A stretch of 64,000 nt of DNA, from contig CM064509.1 in NCBI GenBank assembly GCA_032716605.1, positions 34,230,414-34,294,413 on the forward strand, given 5' to 3'. Position numbers and translations under genes: made by a program. A model generated the notes under the pieces. It was given only the letters and a program-made list of their open reading frames with translations, did no database searches and was not told the origin of the DNA. The stretch is from Paralithodes platypus (lineage: Eukaryota; Arthropoda; Malacostraca; Decapoda; Lithodidae). Shown here one piece after another: positions 63,872 to 64,000 of this stretch (position 1 is its first letter; each line of letters opens with the position of its first letter).

Positions 63872-64000
63872 AGTGAGAGCTAGTGAAAGAGAAAAATAAA
63901 GCGAGAAACGGCTGTCCAAGGGAGATAGCACTGGCGACTGAGTTCACTAGAGCGGTGAGCCAAATGATGAGGGCGCCGGATTAGATGATTAAAATGCATT
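63371..64000. other. No gene; TA and GA microsatellites
   Basis: (TA)n at 63607-63643, (GA)n at 63644-63665 and (GA)n at 63818-63868. No coding evidence. Confidence 0.7.

Overview
This is a eukaryotic, intergenic, transposon-dominated window. I see no prokaryotic operon and no intact host gene. Simple-sequence tracts, tRNA-derived SINE heads, non-LTR retrotransposons of several clades, a piggyBac transposon, an LTR element and many short inverted-repeat elements point to a large, repeat-rich invertebrate genome. A decapod crustacean or similar aquatic invertebrate is my best guess, but that is an inference from repeat style and not a demonstrated assignment.

Layout. 0.2-4.2 kb is a near-complete piggyBac element with terminal inverted repeats and TTAA target duplications; its transposase is frameshifted. 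4.2-4.7 kb is a reverse-transcriptase (RT) tail from a non-LTR element. 6.1-7.7 kb is a pair of long inverted repeats. 9.0-13.4 kb is the most gene-like object: about 1,475 codons with N-terminal Cys/His motifs, a FEN1/XPG-like nuclease module and a C-terminal CXC (tesmin-like) module, broken once by a frameshift and once by an in-frame TAA. 15.6-20.7 kb is a decayed I/Jockey-type retrotransposon (zinc-knuckle ORF1, AP endonuclease, RT) carrying two SINE-like insertions with target duplications, one of which holds a TA-flanked MITE. 23-24.3 kb is a degenerate minisatellite. 26.8-30.8 kb is a cluster of about 399-bp LTRs in alternating orientation, with a gag-like reading frame and a miniature LTR-PBS-PPT-LTR derivative. 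32.7-36 kb holds tandem repeats, one family carrying perfect CTCF-consensus words. 36-40 kb has a TTAA-flanked MITE family with an apparent empty site, plus shuffled LINE fragments. 41-46.8 kb has two further RT pseudogenes on the minus strand. 47-50 kb and 53-54.7 kb hold more MITEs, SINEs and polypyrimidine/polypurine tracts. 54.8-58.5 kb contains two head-to-tail copies of a retrotransposon with a restriction-like endonuclease, each inserted in a (TAG)n microsatellite. 58.5-62.6 kb is packed with TTAA MITEs, and 62.6-63.4 kb is a 37-bp satellite.

The unifying theme is TTAA-targeted mobility (one piggyBac plus at least four MITE families flanked by TTAA) together with target-primed retrotransposition, including into microsatellites. 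The best candidates for something poorly described are the nuclease/CXC protein, the (TAG)n-targeting retrotransposon, and the LTR with an embedded tRNA-like module.
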